Positions 47,099-55,382 of a stretch of DNA of 64,000 nt are shown in pieces. The notes under the pieces were generated by a model that ran no database searches, had not been told where the DNA came from, and saw only the letters and a program-made list of their open reading frames with translations. How positions within the stretch are numbered: the first letter of the stretch is position 1; each line of letters opens with the position of its first letter. The position numbers were made by a program, and so were the translations under genes. The stretch is from VAZQ01 sp963758945 (GTDB lineage Bacteria > Pseudomonadota > Alphaproteobacteria > Rhizobiales > Xanthobacteraceae), in contig CAVWXY010000010.1 in NCBI GenBank assembly GCA_963758945.1, positions 186,001 to 250,000 on the forward strand, written 5' to 3'.

Positions 47099-47174
47099 CT
47101 AGTGTCCCTATGATTCCGAAGTTCGCATCAGAGGGTGCCGCGAGGGTTTGCGAACTTCGGAATCGGGACACTAG
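47099..47174. repeat. CTAG-bounded hairpin, cluster 2, copy 3
   Basis: Same arms as the previous copy with a TAT bulge on the left and loop containing GGTGCCGCGAGG. The linker AATTATAAAGTTG lies between them. It ends 14 bases before the Nudix gene start. Confidence 0.92.
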
Positions 47175-47188
47175 CGGACGAGGCGATG

Positions 47189-47953
47189 ATGAGCGACGTG
47201 CAGGCAGACCGCATCGAGCGCATGAACCGCTTCGAGAAACGCATGAACGAGGTCGAGCGCGACCTCACGTCCGCCTATGTGCGGCCGAAAGATGCCGCAA
47301 CGCTGATCCTGGTCGACCGTTCCGGGCGCGTGCCCAAGGTGCTGCTCGGCAAACGGCATCAACGCCACAAATTCATGCCGGGGAAATTCGTCTTTCCCGG
47401 GGGTCGGGTCGATCCGGTCGACCGCCGCATGCTATTTGCACGGCCGCTCGATCCGCACGCCGAGGCGCACCTGATGAAGCGGCTTGCGCGCGCGAGCGCC
47501 GCCAAGGCGCGCGCGTTCGCCCTCGCGGCGATCCGTGAGACCTTCGAAGAGACCGGCCTTCTGCTCGGGGTGCGCAGCGAGAAGACCATCAAGGTTCCGC
47601 GCGGCCCGTGGACCGCTTTTGCCGAAGCGAAGATCCTCCCGGACCTCAGCGTGCTGCATTTCATCGGCCGCGCCATCACCCCGCCCGGCCGGCCGCGGCG
47701 GTTCGATGCGCGCTTCTTCACCATGGACGCGAGCGCGGTCGCCCATCGCGTCGAGGGCGTGACCGGGCCCGACGCTGAACTGGTCGAACTCGTCTGGATG
47801 CCGCTTGCAGAGGCGAAACAGCTCGACATGCCGGCGGTCACCGGCGTGATGCTCGAGGAGCTCGACGCGCGCATCGCGGACGGCTTCGGCCAGCACCTGC
47901 CAGTGCCGTTCTACAGCATGCCGCGCGGGCGCTTCCGGCGGGACCTGCTGTGA
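47189..47953 (+). CDS. Nudix hydrolase
   Basis: A protein of about 254 residues with the Nudix fold: NTP-side strand DAATLILVDRSGRVPKVLLG, HKFMPGKFVFPGGRVDPVDR and the metal-binding helix FALAAIRETFEETGLLLG, which fits R-E-x-x-E-E-x-G after a longer than usual insert. Similar proteins in Rhizobiales lie between rnr and rpmG. The substrate is unknown. Two adjacent ATGs at 47186 and 47189 are both possible; GAGG precedes them. The hairpin cluster forms its entire upstream region, so its promoter may lie among the repeats. Confidence 0.88.
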   Translation: MSDVQADRIERMNRFEKRMNEVERDLTSAYVRPKDAATLILVDRSGRVPKVLLGKRHQRHKFMPGKFVFPGGRVDPVDRRMLFARPLDPHAEAHLMKRLARASAAKARAFALAAIRETFEETGLLLGVRSEKTIKVPRGPWTAFAEAKILPDLSVLHFIGRAITPPGRPRRFDARFFTMDASAVAHRVEGVTGPDAELVELVWMPLAEAKQLDMPAVTGVMLEELDARIADGFGQHLPVPFYSMPRGRFRRDLL

Positions 47954-48107
47954 AAGACGAAGGGTGAGTCAAGGCGCGGGACGTCGCCGCCGAGCCCCAT
48001 CAGCGCGGCGTGCCATGCCGACGGCGGGTCGCGTCGCGAGCGGTTTCGGCGATCGACAGCACGCCAGGGCATTTGACCCGCCCTACGGTGGCTCGACGCG
48101 TGCGTTT

Positions 48108-48136
48108 CTTGACAATAATAGGCGAGCGACTACGTT
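48108..48136 (+). promoter_or_regulatory. Probable rpmG promoter
   Basis: CTTGAC at 48108-48113 and TACGTT at 48131-48136 are spaced by 17 bases, a fair match to the alphaproteobacterial housekeeping promoter, 27 bases before the rpmG start. Confidence 0.5.
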
Positions 48137-48162
48137 GCGGCCCGATCAACGCGAGGTTTGCC

Positions 48163-48330
48163 ATGGCGAAAGCCACCACCATCAAAGTGAAGCTGGTGTC
48201 CAGCGCCGACACCGGGTTTTACTATGTGACGCGGAAGAATTCGCGCACCATGACCGACAAGCTGGTGAAGAAGAAATACGATCCGGTCGCCAAGAAGCAC
48301 GTCGAGTTCCGCGAGACCAAGATCAAGTAG
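48163..48330 (+). CDS. rpmG: 50S ribosomal protein L33
   Basis: A 55-residue basic protein starting MAKATTIKVKLVSSADTGFY and containing VTRKNSRTMTDKLVKKKYDP, the standard alphaproteobacterial L33. It lacks cysteines, so it is the zinc-independent form. GAGGTTTGCC precedes the ATG. A strong terminator follows 20 bases after the stop, so it ends its transcript. Confidence 0.97.
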   Translation: MAKATTIKVKLVSSADTGFYYVTRKNSRTMTDKLVKKKYDPVAKKHVEFRETKIK

Positions 48331-48895
48331 CGGCGCGCGCAAATGCGCAGAAAAAAGGCGCCCAATGGGCGCCTTTTCATTTGGCCGATGTCAGCGACGA
48401 CGGGCGGCCCGCACGCCCGGGCAAAGGTGGCCGGCCGGGAGCGGTGTCATGAGGAGGCCACTCTTACCGCCCCCGAACCGGCCGAACCCCACGGACCCAG
48501 GAGATGCGGCGGACCTGAGCATTCCGTAGGGTTATCAATATCATAGGCGATGTCATACGGCCCCGGCCCGGGCTCTCGCCGGGGCCAGGAAGTCTCTTCC
48601 ACCGCCTCGCGCAACGTAGCGCAACCGGTTTGGAAAGCAACAAATTAGGTTGTGGAAAACGCAGAGAAGCCGCTCGACCCGGCCGAGCAGGGGTTGACGG
48701 CGATTTGCAGCGCGCGCCTTGAGCCGGCCCCGGCCTGCGTGAGCGGGGCCAGGGCGCGTTGAGCGCGGTCGGCGCAGGCTCGGGTGCTCGGCGCCGGAAA
48801 GGCAAGCCAGCCGGGCACGGACGCGGCTTTACAACCGCTCCCGAGAGCGCCCGCACGCGGGCGCCGCGGAGGAGATTGCATCGCGTGGCGTTCGC
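48331..48895. other. rpmG-divK intergenic region
   Basis: Apart from the rpmG terminator nothing recognisable is seen in about 560 bases. Frames on both strands are of antisense-like composition. The cell-cycle gene pleD, which often follows divK, is not here. Confidence 0.45.
48351..48377 (+). terminator. Rho-independent terminator of rpmG
   Basis: AAAAAAGGCGCCC-AAT-GGGCGCCTTTT: perfect G+C-rich stem with a 3-base loop, an A-run on the left and T-run on the right. Confidence 0.92.
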
Positions 48896-49267
48896 TCAGG
48901 CGGCGCCGAGGAACTCGCGCACGGTCGCGATGAACTTTCCGACCGAGATCGGCTTCGACAAATAGGCCTCGCAGCCGCCTTGGCGGATGCGCTCCTCATC
49001 GCCCTTCATGGCAAAAGCAGTCACGGCGACGACCGGGATGGCCTTGAGCTCCGGGTCTTCCTTGAGCCACTTGGTCACTTCCAGGCCGGAGACTTCGGGC
49101 AGCTGAATGTCCATCAGGATCAAATCCGGCCGGTGTTTGCGCGCAAGGTCGAGCGCCTCGATGCCATTGCGCGTCCCGACGGTGTGGTAGCCGTGTGCCT
49201 CCAGCAGATCGTGGAACAGCTTCATGTTGAGCTCATTGTCCTCAACGATCATCACGGTCTTCGGCAT
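48896..49267 (-). CDS. divK: Single-domain response regulator DivK
   Basis: A 123-residue receiver domain with no output domain: MPKTVMIVEDNELNMKLFHD, phosphoacceptor Asp53 in PDLILMDIQLPEVSGLEVTK, VVAVTAFAMKGDEERIRQGG and the Lys of EAYLSKPISVGKF. Length and sequence match Caulobacter-type DivK, which controls polarity and CtrA through DivJ and PleC. The upstream frame to 49411 adds nothing conserved. A 26-base CTAG-ended palindrome lies about 95 bases upstream. Confidence 0.93.
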   Translation of the reverse strand: MPKTVMIVEDNELNMKLFHDLLEAHGYHTVGTRNGIEALDLARKHRPDLILMDIQLPEVSGLEVTKWLKEDPELKAIPVVAVTAFAMKGDEERIRQGGCEAYLSKPISVGKFIATVREFLGAA

Positions 49268-49361
49268 ATCCAACCTTCCGAACGTGCCGGTGTGTGGGCG
49301 AACGGCCCGAGCCCCTTCAGGGCTGGTGTAACGGTTTCCTGTGTCGCGCATGCCGCGAACC

Positions 49362-49387
49362 CTAGTGTGGCGGGATCCGAACACTAG
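49362..49387. repeat. Minimal CTAG palindrome (hairpin remnant)
   Basis: CTAGTGT...ACACTAG with only 12 bases between, beginning CTAGTGTGGCGG like the larger hairpins. It looks like an element that lost its inner arms. Confidence 0.6.
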
Positions 49388-49522
49388 CGCGGATACCTTA
49401 CGGAAACGCAAATCCCGAGTTCTCGCCCCGGCACCTGGGATGGGCCGCCAACCGGCGCCGAATCACACGCTGATGCGGGGTTCTGTCCTTACCGCCCGCC
49501 GCCATCGGATCAAAGCGCATGT

Positions 49523-49963
49523 TCAAACCGCCGCTACCGGCGCGACGTCCATGGTCCTGCGGCTGAGCGCAATGTTGAAGGTATAGCCGCCGAACAGGTC
49601 GACGATGGTGATGAAGATGAGCAGCAAGGCGGCCTCCCAGCGCTGCGGCGTGCCCAGGAGCTGCGGCTTGCCGAACACCACGATCAACACGATGGCGAGT
49701 GGCACCAGCGAAGCCATGCCGTCCAGCACGCCGGTGAACCGGTTGCCGACCGACGGCAGGCTGAAGGGTATAGAGATGAGCTGAAAGGTGAGATAGAGGG
49801 CGGCGAGCCAGGCCATGTTGAAACCCAGCCGCTCGGGGCTGAACAGGCCGATCCGTCCTTCCGGAAAAGATCCCGCGAACCAGAAGAAATACACCTCCCA
49901 CGCCGCAAGCGCCAACGCGAAGAGAATACTGGCACCGGCGACGGATAGACGGCCTTTGCGCAT
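49523..49963 (-). CDS. Integral membrane hypothetical protein
   Basis: A 146-residue membrane protein with four hydrophobic helices, starting MRKGRLSVAGASILFALALA after GGAGCCGAGC. Stretches such as FNMAWLAALYLTFQLISIPF, DGMASLVPLAIVLIVVFG and LLIFITIVDLFGGYTFN are typical helices. No family was recognised. It is divergent from the GGDEF gene, with about 270 bases between. Confidence 0.7.
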   Translation of the reverse strand: MRKGRLSVAGASILFALALAAWEVYFFWFAGSFPEGRIGLFSPERLGFNMAWLAALYLTFQLISIPFSLPSVGNRFTGVLDGMASLVPLAIVLIVVFGKPQLLGTPQRWEAALLLIFITIVDLFGGYTFNIALSRRTMDVAPVAAV

Positions 49964-50234
49964 GCTCGGCTCCGTGATCCTATCCTGACCGCTTTCCCCT
50001 ACCCGAGATTTTGCTCCGGCGTAACCATGAATGGGCGGTCCGGCGCGCCTGCGACATGCCGCTGGAAAGCGTCGCCCCCTTGAGCGATGATCCAACCCGA
50101 TCCGCCGGCAAGCGCGGCGCAGGCCGAACCGCCCCGGTCCTAGGCCGCGAGCGCGCTCAGCCGGACCGCGGGCGACGCAACGATCAGGGACACGATCTCC
50201 CAAATCGGCTGGAAACCGACGGACCGCCCAGAAC

Positions 50235-51287
50235 ATGTTCGACATGAAGAAGCTTCTCGCGCTCCTGGCGACCATCGCCTTGGCGCTGCTGGGGATCACG
50301 AAAGCCGACATTTTCTCGCCGCAACTGGCGGAGTTTCTGTCTCGACCGGTCACAGTCAAGCTGTCGCTGCTGATCGGGGGCGCAGTGGCCTTCGTGGCAA
50401 TCGTGCTTTTCGCGGTCTACGGATACGTGTCGCGGGCTCGGGCTGATGCGTCCGAGCGCGAGCGGAAGATGTCGGACGCTGCCACCGAGCGCGAGCGGGA
50501 GCTCTCGGCGCGAGCAAAGAAATCCGCTGAAGAGGGAGAGCAGAAGCTTCTGATAAAAGACCAGGAAATCGAGGTGCTGCGCGCGCAACTGCGCGACCGC
50601 GACCGGCTTCGGCTGCTCGATATCGTCACGGGGATACCCAATCAGCTGAAATGGGAGAAGGATGTCGAAAATCTGTCAAAGACCGACGACCCCGACCCCC
50701 ACTACCAGATGATCATCATTGATCTCGACAATTTTCGCGAGATAAACCGCGCCTATGGCTATGAAAAAGGCGATCAAGTGATCAAGGATTTTGCGACGTC
50801 CATCTTCAACTCGATGCGCCGAGACGAACATATCTACAAGAACTTCATCCGCGGCGAAAACGACGCTCCGATCAAGATCGAAGAACGGTGGGAGCGGATC
50901 TACCGCAAGTACACGGGTGGCGACGAATTTCTGCTGACAATAAACGGCGATCAGCTCGAGGCGCTGGGGCTTCTCGTGCGCCTCGCCAGGGATCTGTTGC
51001 CGCGGATCAATGAGCGAGTTTCGAAGTTCATCCTGGAGAGCGAGGTCAATCTGAGCTTCCATGCCGGCATGTGCGAATGGATGCAGGGCGACGAGCCGCA
51101 GCATGTGCTGCTGCGACTGGAGGGCACCTTGCGAAAGGCGGTGAACAGCTCGACATCGCGCCTCTACTTCGATCCGCCGATGAGCTCGGAGAAATTCGAG
51201 CAGCAAGCCATCCGCTCGACCGGGAAGGCGCCGCGGTGGAACCCCTATCGCGAAGCGGAGCGCCTGTTTGCAAAATCGGCACAGTAG
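50235..51287 (+). CDS. Membrane-anchored GGDEF protein (probable diguanylate cyclase)
   Basis: A 350-residue protein with two N-terminal hydrophobic segments (LLALLATIALALLGI and LSLLIGGAVAFVAIVLFAVY), a charged coiled-coil linker (about residues 65-125) and a GGDEF domain beginning DIVTGIPNQLKWEKDVENLS. The catalytic loop is intact: RIYRKYTGGDEFLLTINGD. No RxxD inhibitory site was noticed at the usual position. It probably makes cyclic di-GMP at the inner membrane. The domain contains an insertion with charged residues between its first motif and the GGDEF loop. It lies where pleD could be expected in relatives but has no receiver domains. Confidence 0.88.
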   Translation: MFDMKKLLALLATIALALLGITKADIFSPQLAEFLSRPVTVKLSLLIGGAVAFVAIVLFAVYGYVSRARADASERERKMSDAATERERELSARAKKSAEEGEQKLLIKDQEIEVLRAQLRDRDRLRLLDIVTGIPNQLKWEKDVENLSKTDDPDPHYQMIIIDLDNFREINRAYGYEKGDQVIKDFATSIFNSMRRDEHIYKNFIRGENDAPIKIEERWERIYRKYTGGDEFLLTINGDQLEALGLLVRLARDLLPRINERVSKFILESEVNLSFHAGMCEWMQGDEPQHVLLRLEGTLRKAVNSSTSRLYFDPPMSSEKFEQQAIRSTGKAPRWNPYREAERLFAKSAQ

Positions 51288-51422
51288 CGGGCCAAGCGAG
51301 GCCGTCCCCCACCCCGTCAAGCGCCCGCCGCCCGACAGCCGGCCTTGATCCGAAGGTGCAGGCGGCGTTTGCTGGCAGCATCTCCGGGGAGGCGCGGCGG
51401 TGAGTTGCCGTTGGAGAGTGCC

Positions 51423-51737
51423 ATGGCAGACCGGCGCCGGTCGGAAAAACCCAGGGAGCGGCAGGCGGCAGCCGAGGATCTGGCCGTCGCGGCGCTTGGC
51501 TTCATCGCCGCCGAGCCGGACCGGCTCGGTCGCTTCCTGGCGCTCACGGGAATTGCCCCGGCCTCAATCCGCGACGCGGCGCGCGAGCCGCAATTCCTCG
51601 TCGGCGTGCTCGACCATCTCATGGGTGAGGAGCGGTTGCTGCTGGCCTTTGCGGCGGAAAACGACATCGACCCGGAGGCGGTCATGCGCGCGCGCGACAC
51701 GCTCGCGGGCCCGCACTGGGAACGGGAGCTGCCATGA
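51423..51737 (+). CDS. DUF3572 family protein
   Basis: A 104-residue helical protein starting MADRRRSEKPRERQAAAEDL after GGAGAGTGCC. AALGFIAAEPDRLGRFLALT and FLVGVLDHLMGEERLLLAFA are typical of DUF3572, found next to divK in Rhizobiales. The function is unknown. It ends 49 bases before the dinB start on the same strand and may be cotranscribed with dinB. Confidence 0.85.
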   Translation: MADRRRSEKPRERQAAAEDLAVAALGFIAAEPDRLGRFLALTGIAPASIRDAAREPQFLVGVLDHLMGEERLLLAFAAENDIDPEAVMRARDTLAGPHWERELP

Positions 51738-51786
51738 GCGGGGCGCTGGCATCGCGGTGAGCGTCGCCATGATGCGCGGGAGAACC

Positions 51787-53073
51787 ATGCCCGGTTTCTG
51801 CCGAGACTGCCGCCGCGACGCGCCGGAGGGCCTCTCGCGCTGCCGTGCCTGCGGCTCGCCGCGGCTGCTGCGCCACCCGCAGCTCGACACGCTCGCGATC
51901 GCGCATGTGGATTGCGACGCGTTCTATGCCACCGTCGAGAAGCGCGACGACCCGACGCTCGCCGACAAGCCGGTCATCGTCGGCGGACGTCGGCGCGGCG
52001 TCGTGCTCACCGCCTGCTATATCGCCCGCACATTCGGCGTACGATCGGCGATGCCCATGTTCGAGGCCCGCCGGCTGTGCCCGCACGCCACCGTCGTGCG
52101 GCCCGACATGGAGAAATACGCTCGCGTCGGGCGCGAGGTGCGCAACCTCATGTTCAAGCTCACGCCGCTGGTCGAGCCGGTCTCGATCGACGAGGCCTTC
52201 ATGGACCTTTCCGGTACCGCCCGGCTACACGGGATGGCGCCCGCCAAGGCGCTCGCCGGTTTCGCCGGCGAGGTCGAGAAGGCGCTCGGCATCACCGTCT
52301 CGATCGGGCTGTCCGCCAACAAGTTCCTCGCCAAGATCGCCTCAGATCTCGATAAGCCGCGCGGCTTTGCGGTCCTCGGCGGCGGCGAGGCCGCCCAATT
52401 CCTGGCGCCCCGGCCGGTGACGCTGATCTTCGGCGTCGGCAAGATCACGCAGCAGCGGCTCGAGCGCGACGGCCTGCGCAGCATCGGAGACCTTCAACGC
52501 GCAGGCGAGGCCGAATTGACGCGCCGCTACGGCGCCGAGGGCGCACGACTCGCGCGTCTCGCACGCGGCCTCGACGACCGCCCGGTCAGGGCCGAGCGCG
52601 AGGCCAAAAGCCTTTCGGCGGAGACCACGTTCGATCACGACATCGCCGATTTCCGGCCGCTGGAGCTGCGCTTGTGGCGGCTTGCTGAAAAACTCTCCGC
52701 CCGGCTCAAGGCCAATGCGCTCGCGGGCTCGACCGTGACGCTGAAGCTCAAGACCGCCGATTTCCGCATCCGCACGCGGGCGCGATCGCTGGCGCGTCCG
52801 ACCCAGCTCGCCGCTCGCATCTTCGCAGCCGGTCGCGACCTGCTCGCGCGCGAGACCGACGGCACCATGTTCCGCCTGATCGGCATCGGTATGTCGGGGC
52901 TCCACGACGCCGACGGCGCCGACTTCGCCGATCTCATCGATCGGCGGACCGCCGAGGCCGAGCAGGCGATCGACCGTTTGCGGGAAAGATTCGGCGACGA
53001 CGCCGTCGTCAAGGGGCTGGCGCTCGATCCGGAGGAGCCAGAGGACGATGGGCAGATGACCGAGGACGGATGA
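51787..53073 (+). CDS. dinB: DNA polymerase IV (Y-family)
   Basis: A 428-residue translesion polymerase. Its N-terminal zinc-finger-like extension MPGFCRDCRRDAPEGLSRC...RACGS is usual in rhizobial DinB. Catalytic motifs are LAIAHVDCDAFYATVEKRDD and VEPVSIDEAFMDLSGTARLH, followed by LGITVSIGLSANKFLAKIAS, helix-hairpin-helix and little-finger domains. The start at 51787 is chosen because GGGAG lies 5 bases upstream. No LexA box was found immediately upstream, unlike for ssb and uvrA. Confidence 0.95.
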   Translation: MPGFCRDCRRDAPEGLSRCRACGSPRLLRHPQLDTLAIAHVDCDAFYATVEKRDDPTLADKPVIVGGRRRGVVLTACYIARTFGVRSAMPMFEARRLCPHATVVRPDMEKYARVGREVRNLMFKLTPLVEPVSIDEAFMDLSGTARLHGMAPAKALAGFAGEVEKALGITVSIGLSANKFLAKIASDLDKPRGFAVLGGGEAAQFLAPRPVTLIFGVGKITQQRLERDGLRSIGDLQRAGEAELTRRYGAEGARLARLARGLDDRPVRAEREAKSLSAETTFDHDIADFRPLELRLWRLAEKLSARLKANALAGSTVTLKLKTADFRIRTRARSLARPTQLAARIFAAGRDLLARETDGTMFRLIGIGMSGLHDADGADFADLIDRRTAEAEQAIDRLRERFGDDAVVKGLALDPEEPEDDGQMTEDG

Positions 53074-53088
53074 CGTCCGGGAGATGCC

Positions 53089-53955
53089 TCACTTGCAGGG
53101 CTTGGTGTCGCGGACCTCGATCGATGTGAGCTTGCCGCTGATGGCGAAATCGTTGTAGTCCAAAACCAGCGCGCGCGAGATTCCGTTCTCGTAGAGCTCG
53201 AACTTGATCGCATAGACCGGGGCCTGGTCGCCGCTTGCGGCGGCGCGGTCGAAATAGCTCACCGTGACCGGCCAGCGCTTGAGGCCCGCCAATGCCTGAT
53301 TGCCAGCGGCGGCGTCGGTCGGGACCCGCTCGTTCGGCGCGACTTCCCGACCGATGATGGTGGTCGTGTTGTAGACCTTCTCACCCTTCTCCGAGCCGTC
53401 ATAGACGGGCGCCTCCAAGATGCTCTTCTGCGCACGCGCGGCCGCGAGGATCCGGCGCATGTGATCGGTGGGGAAGGCCATGGTGGGCTCGAGCTCGAAG
53501 GTCTTGCGCTCCGGCTGGCGCAGATTGACGACGACCTTGTCCGGCTGGCGGTCGGCTTGGCCGTCGACGGTATCGATCAACGTCTCGTTGAGATAATTCT
53601 GCGACTTGAAGATGAATTTCTTGGCGGCGCCGTCTTCCCAGGTGGTCGAGCGCAGATCGCTGAGCGTGACCTTGCCCTCCCCGTTGTCGAGCTCGGAGAC
53701 TTGGCGGAACTGCAGCGCGTAACCGTCGCAGGCGCTGCCGGAAAAATCATAAAGGATGCGCCCACGCGCGGACATGGCCGGCGAATTGCCGCGCGTCTCG
53801 GCGAGCGTGAGGTCGTAGACCGCGCGATGCGACGCCAGCTCGTCCGCGGGCGTCACTGCGACGGCACGCCGCAAGCCCAAGCCGCCGGCCGCGGCCGCGG
53901 CGCCAGCCACGACCAGGGACAACCAGAGCAGGGATCTGCTGCCCAAGACCGTCAT
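53089..53955 (-). CDS. eipB: Cell-envelope integrity protein EipB (DUF1849)
   Basis: A 288-residue exported protein: N-terminal signal segment MTVLGSRSLLWLSLVVAGAA, then ELASHRAVYDLTLAETRGNS, FSGSACDGYALQFRQVSELD, TMAFPTDHMRRILAAARAQK and the end EVRDTKPCK. The two cysteines, one in S-A-C-D-G-Y and one at the extreme C-terminus, match the disulfide described for Brucella EipB, a periplasmic beta-spiral protein needed for envelope integrity. GGAGGCAAAATCG precedes the ATG. It is convergent with dinB, 15 bases away. Confidence 0.88.
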   Translation of the reverse strand: MTVLGSRSLLWLSLVVAGAAAAAGGLGLRRAVAVTPADELASHRAVYDLTLAETRGNSPAMSARGRILYDFSGSACDGYALQFRQVSELDNGEGKVTLSDLRSTTWEDGAAKKFIFKSQNYLNETLIDTVDGQADRQPDKVVVNLRQPERKTFELEPTMAFPTDHMRRILAAARAQKSILEAPVYDGSEKGEKVYNTTTIIGREVAPNERVPTDAAAGNQALAGLKRWPVTVSYFDRAAASGDQAPVYAIKFELYENGISRALVLDYNDFAISGKLTSIEVRDTKPCK

Positions 53956-54125
53956 CGATTTTGCCTCCACGCCGCCCGCTGCGGCGCAGCATAGGGACGC
54001 GGCGCCACTCCCGCAACCACAGCCGCTCACGCAAGAGCGTGGGTTGCATGACGACGCTCGATCGGCCAAGACAAGCGCCGTCGCACTCGAGCGGACACGG
54101 ACCGAAGCAGCAGGGAGAGACCAGA

Positions 54126-54593
54126 ATGGCCGGCAACGTCGAAAAAAAGCTCGCGGACCTCGGGATCGTTCTTCCCACCCCGGCCACCCCGGTCGCCAAC
54201 TACATCCCGTTCGTGCGATCCGGCGCGCTGCTGTTCGTTTCGGGCCAGATCTGCCTCGATGCCGGCGGCAAGCTCGTGGCCAAGGGCAAGCTCGGCGGCG
54301 GGGTATCGGTCGAGGATGGCCAGAAAGCGGCGCGGGCCTGCGCGATCAATCTGCTGGCCCAGGTCAAGGCGGCGCTCGGCGATCTCGACCAGATCAAACA
54401 GGTGGTTCGGCTCGGCGGGTTCATCAATTCTGCGCCCTCCTTTCTCGAGGGTCCCAAGGTCATGAACGGCGCCTCCGACCTGATGGTAGCGGCGCTCGGC
54501 GACAAGGGCCGACACGCGCGGACCACGGTCGGCGTCGCCGTCTTGCCGGGCGATGCCGCGGTCGAGGTCGAAGGCGTCTTCGAGCTCGCCTGA
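54126..54593 (+). CDS. ridA: RidA family protein
   Basis: A 155-residue YjgF/YER057c/UK114 protein starting MAGNVEKKLADLGIVLPTPA, with NYIPFVRSGALLFVSGQICL, QVVRLGGFINSAPSFLEGPK and the C-terminal HARTTVGVAVLPGDAAVEVE. RidA proteins hydrolyse reactive enamine/imine intermediates; the longer RidA subgroup seen here may have a different role. AGGGAGAGACCAGA precedes the start. It leads a ridA-GDPD-DUF482-HIT gene set. Confidence 0.88.
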   Translation: MAGNVEKKLADLGIVLPTPATPVANYIPFVRSGALLFVSGQICLDAGGKLVAKGKLGGGVSVEDGQKAARACAINLLAQVKAALGDLDQIKQVVRLGGFINSAPSFLEGPKVMNGASDLMVAALGDKGRHARTTVGVAVLPGDAAVEVEGVFELA

Positions 54594-54602
54594 CAGCTTG
54601 CG

Positions 54603-55343
54603 ATGTCGGCCCTTGATTGGCTGATTGCGCGGCCAGTGGCGCATCGAGGCCTGCACGACGCCCAAAAAAACGTCATCGAGAATACACCTTCGGCATTCGC
54701 CGCCGCGATCGCCGGCCGCTACGGCATCGAATGCGACTTGCAGCTCAGCGCCGATGGCGAGGCGATGGTCTATCACGACGATGCGCTCGGCCGGCTGACC
54801 GACGGAGATGGCAGACTCGACGCCATGACGGCGGCGGAGCTCAAGCGCGTTGCGTTCAAGGCGAGCGCGGACCGCATGATCACGCTCGGCGAATTGTGCG
54901 AGTTCGTGGGCGGCCGGACCGCGCTGCTGATCGAAATGAAGAGCCGGTTCGACGGCGATCGGCGGCTCGCCGCGCGCGTGGCCAAGGTGCTTTCCGGTTA
55001 CCGCGGACAGGCGGCGACCATGTCGTTCGATGCCGATCAGGTGGCGGCGCTGCGCGCGCTCGCGCCGCGGCTGTCCCGCGGACTGGCCGCGGAAAGTCGG
55101 CCGCGTGGGCCGCACTCGTCGATGGCCTCCGCCAAGCAGGCGCTCGCCGCCTTCGGCCATGCGCTGCACGCGCATCCGCAATTCATCGCCTATTCGGTCA
55201 CGGATCTGCCCGCGGCATTGCCTATGATGGCGCGCAAGGCCTTCGCCCTGCCCTTGCTCGCCTGGACCGTGCGCAATGCGCAGGAGCGGCAAAAGTCCGA
55301 ACGTTACGCCGACCAGATGATCTTCGAGGGGTTTCGGCCGTAA
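54603..55343 (+). CDS. Glycerophosphodiester phosphodiesterase
   Basis: A 246-residue GDPD with TIM-barrel motifs RPVAHRGLHDAQKNVIENTP (catalytic His), GIECDLQLSADGEAMVYHDD (metal-binding Glu-x-Asp and second His) and LLIEMKSRFDGDRRLAARVA. It hydrolyses glycerophosphodiesters to glycerol-3-phosphate and an alcohol in lipid turnover. There is no signal peptide, so it is cytosolic. It starts 9 bases after ridA and is presumably cotranscribed. Confidence 0.92.
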   Translation: MSALDWLIARPVAHRGLHDAQKNVIENTPSAFAAAIAGRYGIECDLQLSADGEAMVYHDDALGRLTDGDGRLDAMTAAELKRVAFKASADRMITLGELCEFVGGRTALLIEMKSRFDGDRRLAARVAKVLSGYRGQAATMSFDADQVAALRALAPRLSRGLAAESRPRGPHSSMASAKQALAAFGHALHAHPQFIAYSVTDLPAALPMMARKAFALPLLAWTVRNAQERQKSERYADQMIFEGFRP

Positions 55344-55382
55344 ACTTGCATGCGCGACCCGACCGAGACCTGCCCGACGCCC

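Noticed and set aside
51300..51422. LexA box upstream of DUF3572-dinB
   Set aside because: dinB is often SOS-controlled, but no GTTC-N7-GTTC or GAAC-N7-GAAC pair was found here.
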